A stretch of 10,403 bases of DNA from Aquimarina sp. (GTDB lineage: Bacteria; Bacteroidota; Bacteroidia; Flavobacteriales; Flavobacteriaceae). The position numbers were made by a program, and so were the translations under genes. This document shows, piece by piece, positions 7,301 to 10,403 of this stretch. The notes beneath the pieces are model-generated. The model was not told where the DNA came from. It saw only the letters and a program-made list of their open reading frames with translations, and made no database searches. The DNA lies in the NCBI GenBank assembly GCA_011524575.1, contig WTKB01000260.1, positions 1 to 10,403 of the forward strand. Direction: 5' to 3'. The first letter of the stretch is position 1; each line of letters begins with the position of its first letter.

Positions 7301-8232
7301 TCATAATGATCATAGGTAGTAAATACAGAAGTATCAGATACTGTATCTGGCTCTTGCATAGCTGTAATACGTAAACCTGATGAATTACCTCCATGTGTAA
7401 TATAATAATAACACGAATCCGAATAAGGATTCAAATGCGAATTATTTTCTGAATTAAACTTTTGTGTTCCTCGAGCATAAAAAAGCAAATAATCAGATCC
7501 TGAAAAACTACCATCAGTGCCGCCTATTACCTTTATTGGATTTTCAGGAAGATCCAATAATGCATCTTCCTTATTAATTAAAGACAATGCCTGCCCACCA
7601 TCTCCATATATTTTTATAGTAGTTGGATCAACACTAGAAAGATCCATGCCTAAAGAAGCTAAAAAACTTGGAGTAATTTTATAAACACCTGTAGTATCTG
7701 TTTGAAAACGAAACCACTCACCACTAGAAAGCACCGAAGAACTCAAACTTGCTTTAGTGGAATATTGGTTTAAACTTTTATAACTATTAAAGAGGTTAGA
7801 AGTACTAGCAGCTAATGAAATATTTTTTAAAGTAAATGAAGTGACTATGTGAAGTACATTATTATCATCCTTAACAATAGGAGAAAAGGAAACGCTTTGA
7901 AATAATATATCCCCTCCCCTTTGTTCCGTAAAGCTGTAAGTAAAATCTTTAGGCAAATCTAAATTTATATAACTCCCTAAAAAATCAGTATCAACTTTTT
8001 TATAGACAACTTGTTCTATGGTATTGTACTTTGAACCTTGAGATACCTCCCAAGACAAAACACCTTGCAAATTTCCAGATTCGGAAAATTCTATAGAAGG
8101 ATCTTCAGTACTTACAGTTAACTTAAAATCATTAAGTACTGTAGAACTCCAATTAACAAAAACTTTCTTTTCCTGAGCTTTAGATAATAAAAAAGTAAAA
8201 AAAAATAAAAGAAAAAGAACTTTAAACTTCAT
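4357..8232 (-). CDS. porU: Type IX secretion system sortase PorU (C25 family)
   Basis: PorU is the surface sortase of the T9SS. It removes the C-terminal sorting domain of cargo and attaches the protein to the cell surface, working with PorV. With the ATG at 8232 it has 1291 residues, normal for flavobacterial PorU. The signal peptide MKFKVLFLLFFFTFLLSKA is cut before Gln20. A long beta-rich N-terminal region (about 20-545) precedes a gingipain-like C25 domain (about 548-920) with LCIIGDGSYDY (620-630), the catalytic His793 in YFGHGG and Cys827 in VTLTCEL, 34 residues apart. The end (about 1188-1291) is a T9SS type A-like C-terminal domain with NYPNPF (1196-1201) and GVYLYKI (1265-1271), which PorU is known to retain. 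The frame stays open upstream to a TTG at 8289. I reject that start because it puts 19 residues before the signal peptide and the TTG coincides with the predicted -33 box. Both catalytic residues are present. Confidence 0.95.
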   Translation of the reverse strand: MKFKVLFLLFFFTFLLSKAQEKKVFVNWSSTVLNDFKLTVSTEDPSIEFSESGNLQGVLSWEVSQGSKYNTIEQVVYKKVDTDFLGSYINLDLPKDFTYSFTEQRGGDILFQSVSFSPIVKDDNNVLHIVTSFTLKNISLAASTSNLFNSYKSLNQYSTKASLSSSVLSSGEWFRFQTDTTGVYKITPSFLASLGMDLSSVDPTTIKIYGDGGQALSLINKEDALLDLPENPIKVIGGTDGSFSGSDYLLFYARGTQKFNSENNSHLNPYSDSCYYYITHGGNSSGLRITAMQEPDTVSDTSVFTTYDHYDFYEKDLYNLGSLGRVWFGDIFDIQTSRFYEFDLPELSSAEDTFLEVGLSFAGVFAISPILSVKGFQENNIFLDRDFTFVSYNAYNNAYRLVETTMSIDPSNITNNIPFQVGLDYNKGADVTSLGYLDYLTIKARCILKGQGKQFGFSNEDVPLGGGSEFLISNASGIESVWDVTNPYQITEKVNSGLEDTLSIYFTPTADSYFVALDPSDFYTPVKTIPSQVFNQDIKGSVSSRVAPIEYLVITKPEYIASANRLAEFRNTHDGFETAVYTTTSIYNEFSTGRQDLAALRNFVKYVYDQGTEGNRLRYLCIIGDGSYDYKDRIDQNTNDVPLYHSLESSSFTGGFCSDDFYTFMDIGEGNSLSVDKMDFAVGRIVADSSSKVASMVSKIINYYSEDTYGDWRNSILFVADDVDSESDAQIQSKILEVSSKLEADIPRAQVKKIFSDAYSQEATAGGFRYPDAKKQLIEDMYTGVTYINYFGHGGEIGVSSEQLFLSSDARSLLNTYRMPVFVTLTCELTRFDNPARQTAGEFLFWNEQGGAIGMLTTTRNLFLSVGLQLNSQLALNLYDEDGNFYSIGEAIMKAKQNLFNINKRTVLCIGDPALAPVFPSSDIVLTHVNSQDLTSWENSNLALQGLTTVQLQGEIHDQYTGQKDTSFNGEVSVGVFDKALQNQTLGNDGVQDNTGELITIDFSTEGNSVYKGKASVVNGDFTLDFMMPKNISLQEGTGALRFYAYDYDRLEDVSGKQDILLGGVSSEAVVDEVSPEIKVFLEDFNFVSGASVGGSPLLIVDFYDSSGINTAGGVGKDIVAILDEDTLNPIVLNSFYSSKLDTFQEGELRYQLNDLSVGMHTLQVRASDIHGNTSIQRIDFNVSEQQDFKITEVLNYPNPFTTQTGFWFTHNSSITDVLEVRIQILTVSGKIITTKNVNLVGKSTYNGDIGWNAKDDFGNSLAKGVYLYKIQVHSTDLNTTVSKIEKLVIL

Positions 8233-8260
8233 GTGTAAAGGAATGAATAATTTAACAAGA

Positions 8261-8289
8261 TAAATATAACATTTTTTAACCGACCTCAA
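8261..8289 (-). promoter_or_regulatory. Predicted promoter of porU-porV
   Basis: On the minus strand TTG (8289-8287) is followed after 18 nt by TATATTTA (8268-8261), which matches TAnnTTTG at all fixed positions except the last. The start of transcription would fall near 8254, leaving a leader of about 22 nt before the ATG at 8232. This fits the Bacteroidota promoter pattern and supports the shorter porU reading. Confidence 0.45.
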
Positions 8290-8367
8290 CTTTACAATAA
8301 GAGTTTATGTTTTCTAATAACATATTTAATATCGTTACTTACTGTTTAACAAACCCTTAATAACAGA

Positions 8368-8411
8368 AAACTTTTGAATTACCGTTTATACTCCCTTTAA
8401 ACAAGTTCTAA
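8368..8411. repeat. Non-coding repeat block shared with positions 9-52
   Basis: Both places contain TTTTGAATTAC, then 13 unmatched bases, then TTTAAACAAG, followed by a similar YTCTWA tail. The gapless 44-bp alignment has about 32 identities, concentrated in two conserved blocks. Here the copy lies in the porU-gldJ spacer, and the other is at the left end beyond pdhC. Function unknown; a shared regulator site or a dispersed intergenic element are both possible. Confidence 0.4.
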
Positions 8412-8572
8412 GAGAGCTCCTATTAGCCCCGTAAAACACCATATGTTTACAAAATTTTGAAACATTAACCGTTATAAGGAGATTTTTACGGACAAAAGGC
8501 TGAAAAATTATCTAAAATAGCCACTATGTTCACTTCTTAATTATTATATTGCGGTTACTGTTTTCTATTTTT

Positions 8573-8577
8573 AAGGA
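8573..8577 (+). promoter_or_regulatory. Shine-Dalgarno-like AAGGA before gldJ
   Basis: AAGGA ends 8 nt before the gldJ ATG, a normal ribosome-binding distance. It is noteworthy because the other four genes here have only A/T-rich leaders without such a site. Members of this phylum rely little on Shine-Dalgarno pairing, so the match may be incidental, but it agrees with the chosen ATG. Confidence 0.35.
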
Positions 8578-8585
8578 ATTTTTTT

Positions 8586-10331
8586 ATGAAATATAAAAAT
8601 CTAATACAAATTTTAACATCCATTTCTGTTGGTATTTCTATTACTAGCTGTGAATCACTGGGTCTAAACTCTGATGATTTTCAAGAAAAATCTAGAGCTA
8701 CTGGGAAATATTTTAACCAAAAAGAAGGTGGATTTAAAGTAAATACAAAGTATCAAGAACAAGAAACACCTATTGGTACTGTATTTATAGAAGGAGGAAC
8801 TTTTACTATGGGAAGGGTGCAAGATGATATCATGCACGATTGGAACAACGCACCGACCCAGCAACATGTACAATCTTTTTATCTAGATGAGACAGAGGTT
8901 ACAAACCTTATGTACCTAGAATACTTAGAATGGACTAAAGCTGTTTTTGATCCTAGAAACCCAGAATATCAAAATATATATTATGGTGCACTACCAGATA
9001 CATTAGTTTGGAGAAACCGACTCGGATTCAATGAAGTAATGACCAACAACTATTTAAGACACCCTGCTTACAGAAATTACCCTGTAGTAGGAGTAAGTTG
9101 GATTCAGGCAGTAGAATTTAGTGAGTGGAGAAGTAACCGTGTAGCAGAAATGGCACTTATCGAAAAAGGATACATTCCTAATGGTGCCGACACTAAATCT
9201 ACACCAGAAAGTAATTTCAGCTTATCAACTTACCTTGAAGCTCCAAGTAAAGTATACGGTGGTGATCAATCGCTATCTGCAGGAGGAGAAACTTCTTTAA
9301 GACGTCTAGAAGATTTCCAAAAGAACTTAATGACTGAAGGTGATTCTACAGATGTTGCAGCGAGTGGTAGTGAAAACATGAAAAACTTTAAATTATTCAT
9401 GGGTAAAAACTCTGGTATTTTACCAGTACGCTACAGACTTCCTACAGAAGCAGAATGGGAATATGCTGCACTAGGACTTAAAGAACTTAGAAACTATAAC
9501 TTATACCGTGGACGTAAGAAATACCCATGGAAAGGACAATACACGCGTTCTTCTAGAAAAAATCGTTTAGGAGATCAGTTGGCTAACTTCAAGCAATCTT
9601 CTGGAGATTATGGTGGAATTGCAGGATGGAGTGATGATAAAGCAGATATTACTGCAGAAGTAAAAACTTACCCTCCTAATGATTTTGGACTCTATGATAT
9701 GGCAGGTAACGTGTCGGAATGGGTAGCAGATGTATATCGTCCTATAGTAGATGATGAATTTAATGATTTCAACTATTATCGTGGAAATGTGTACTACAAA
9801 AATGCAATTGCTGCTGATGGAACAGTGGATGTATTAGGAGCTACTGAAGTAGTATATGACACGCTTAGTAACGGAAAAGTAATTGCTAGAACGCTTCCTG
9901 GAGAAATTAGAGAAGTGCCTATTGATGAAAATGATACGTTCCTAAGAACGAATTTCTCAACAAGTGACAACCGTAATTACCGTGATGGTGACAAGGCATC
10001 TTCTAAGTACTATGAGTCTTTCCAAGAAATTCAAGGAAATGTAACAAACGCTATGTACAACTCTCCAAGATATGGTGCAAGATCAGGTCAAGAGGACAGA
10101 GAAGATGGTCTTAAATACGATACATCGACAAAGAGACGTACCTTAATTAATGACGATGCAAGGGTATATAAAGGAGGTTCTTGGAAAGACAGAGCTTACT
10201 GGTTAGATCCTGCACAAAGAAGGTACTTCCCTCAAGATTTTGCAACAGACTACATTGGATTTAGAAATGCAGTATCAAGAGTAGGTTCTAAATCTCAGAA
10301 AAAAATGAGTGCAAAATCACCTACAAATTAG
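8586..10331 (+). CDS. gldJ: Gliding motility lipoprotein GldJ
   Basis: GldJ is an outer-membrane lipoprotein of the Bacteroidota gliding machinery. From studies in Flavobacterium johnsoniae it is needed for gliding and for stability of GldK, and so for T9SS function. The 581-residue protein starts with a lipoprotein signal peptide whose lipobox is ITSC (Cys22 as the lipidated residue). The rest is a sulfatase-modifying-factor (FGE/SUMF1) fold: GTVFIEGGTFTMG (64-76), DETEVTN (101-107), VVGVSWIQAVEFSEW (167-181), YRLPTEAEWEYAA (283-295), FGLYDMAGNVSEWVADVY (367-384), YKGGSWKDRAYW (528-539) and DYIGFRNA (555-562). Two long insertions interrupt this fold (about 184-280 and 386-525). Cys22 is the only cysteine, so the copper-binding cysteines of true formylglycine-generating enzymes are absent and the role is structural. 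The tail is basic and hydrophilic, and in F. johnsoniae the extreme C-terminus is needed for gliding. It diverges from porU and ends before a strong terminator. Confidence 0.96.
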   Translation: MKYKNLIQILTSISVGISITSCESLGLNSDDFQEKSRATGKYFNQKEGGFKVNTKYQEQETPIGTVFIEGGTFTMGRVQDDIMHDWNNAPTQQHVQSFYLDETEVTNLMYLEYLEWTKAVFDPRNPEYQNIYYGALPDTLVWRNRLGFNEVMTNNYLRHPAYRNYPVVGVSWIQAVEFSEWRSNRVAEMALIEKGYIPNGADTKSTPESNFSLSTYLEAPSKVYGGDQSLSAGGETSLRRLEDFQKNLMTEGDSTDVAASGSENMKNFKLFMGKNSGILPVRYRLPTEAEWEYAALGLKELRNYNLYRGRKKYPWKGQYTRSSRKNRLGDQLANFKQSSGDYGGIAGWSDDKADITAEVKTYPPNDFGLYDMAGNVSEWVADVYRPIVDDEFNDFNYYRGNVYYKNAIAADGTVDVLGATEVVYDTLSNGKVIARTLPGEIREVPIDENDTFLRTNFSTSDNRNYRDGDKASSKYYESFQEIQGNVTNAMYNSPRYGARSGQEDREDGLKYDTSTKRRTLINDDARVYKGGSWKDRAYWLDPAQRRYFPQDFATDYIGFRNAVSRVGSKSQKKMSAKSPTN

Positions 10332-10360
10332 AAAACACGTTCCTTTTTATTGGGAAAATC

Positions 10361-10403
10361 AAAAAAAGTGTATTAGAAACTGAGTTTCTAATACACTTTT
10401 TTT
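10361..10403 (+). terminator. Hairpin terminator downstream of gldJ
   Basis: Perfect 20-bp arms (10361-10380 and 10384-10403) around the loop TGA begin 29 bp after the gldJ stop and end in seven Ts at the window edge. The A run on the left makes the hairpin usable from both directions, so a converging gene may lie just to the right. gldJ therefore appears to be transcribed alone or as the last gene of its unit. Confidence 0.9.

Larger units (their letters stand above)
8233..8585. other. Divergent intergenic region between porU and gldJ
   Basis: This 353-bp gene-free stretch must drive porU-porV leftward and gldJ rightward. A plausible porU promoter sits at 8261-8289 (listed separately). For gldJ I see no convincing TTG/TAnnTTTG pair. 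The nearest box, TATTTTTA at 8566-8573, is too close to the ATG unless the message is almost leaderless. Similar strings recur: TTTTGAATTACCGTTTATA (8372-8390) resembles the stretch at 8455-8476, which reads TTTTGAA, six bases, then ACCGTTATA. The block 8368-8411 also matches the left edge of the window. No structured RNA or small ORF is supported. Confidence 0.5.

Noticed and set aside
8233..8289. 19-codon N-terminal extension of porU beginning at TTG 8289
   Set aside because: It would bury the signal peptide, uses a rare start codon, and overlaps the predicted -33 and -7 promoter boxes.
8664..8873. Minus-strand open frame inside the start of gldJ
   Set aside because: It is antisense to the N-terminal part of GldJ, Phe/Ser-rich, and without motifs or context.
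1..10403. Novel defence, mobile or RNA-based system
   Set aside because: All five genes belong to well-known housekeeping, secretion or gliding families. I saw no transposase, integrase, phage gene, CRISPR repeat, toxin-antitoxin pair or structured-RNA signature.

Overview
This is a low-GC chromosomal segment from a member of the Bacteroidota, most probably a (marine) Flavobacteriaceae species. The evidence is the gene content (GldJ, PorU and PorV of gliding motility and the type IX secretion system, T9SS), the near absence of Shine-Dalgarno sequences, and promoter-like sites matching the Bacteroidota TTG-N17-19-TAnnTTTG pattern instead of the E. coli -35/-10. Genus and species cannot be fixed from the sequence alone. 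I saw no mobile element, CRISPR array, tRNA or rRNA, and no broken gene.

Layout, left to right. Positions 1-86 are an AT-rich stub holding a 14-bp palindrome, followed by a hairpin terminator (87-136). Two minus-strand genes form a pyruvate dehydrogenase operon: pdhA (E1 alpha, 1827-2825) and then pdhC (E2 with two lipoyl domains, 163-1812), 14 bp apart, with a near-consensus promoter at 2910-2938. A 304-bp gap (2826-3129) holds that promoter, small inverted repeats and a very strong hairpin terminator (3034-3088). Upstream lies a second minus-strand operon: porU (T9SS sortase of the C25 peptidase family, 4357-8232) then porV (T9SS outer-membrane barrel, 3130-4320), 36 bp apart. A 353-bp divergent intergenic region (8233-8585) carries a probable porU promoter and degenerate repeats. 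On the plus strand is gldJ (gliding lipoprotein, 8586-10331), closed by a perfect 20-bp hairpin terminator that ends at the window edge.

How they work together. PorV receives T9SS cargo after it crosses the outer membrane and hands it to PorU, which removes the C-terminal sorting domain and attaches the cargo to the surface. GldJ is an outer-membrane lipoprotein needed for gliding and for a stable T9SS motor (GldK). The divergent gldJ / porU-porV arrangement therefore places gliding and cargo processing side by side. The neighbouring pdhA-pdhC pair is central metabolism and looks like a separately transcribed unit.

The window is largely a known conserved locus, not a new system. The points most worth a second look are a canonical EF-hand calcium loop inserted in PorV, a block-matched non-coding repeat shared between the left edge and the porU-gldJ spacer, the exceptional nucleotide identity of the two lipoyl-domain repeats, and the porU start site.
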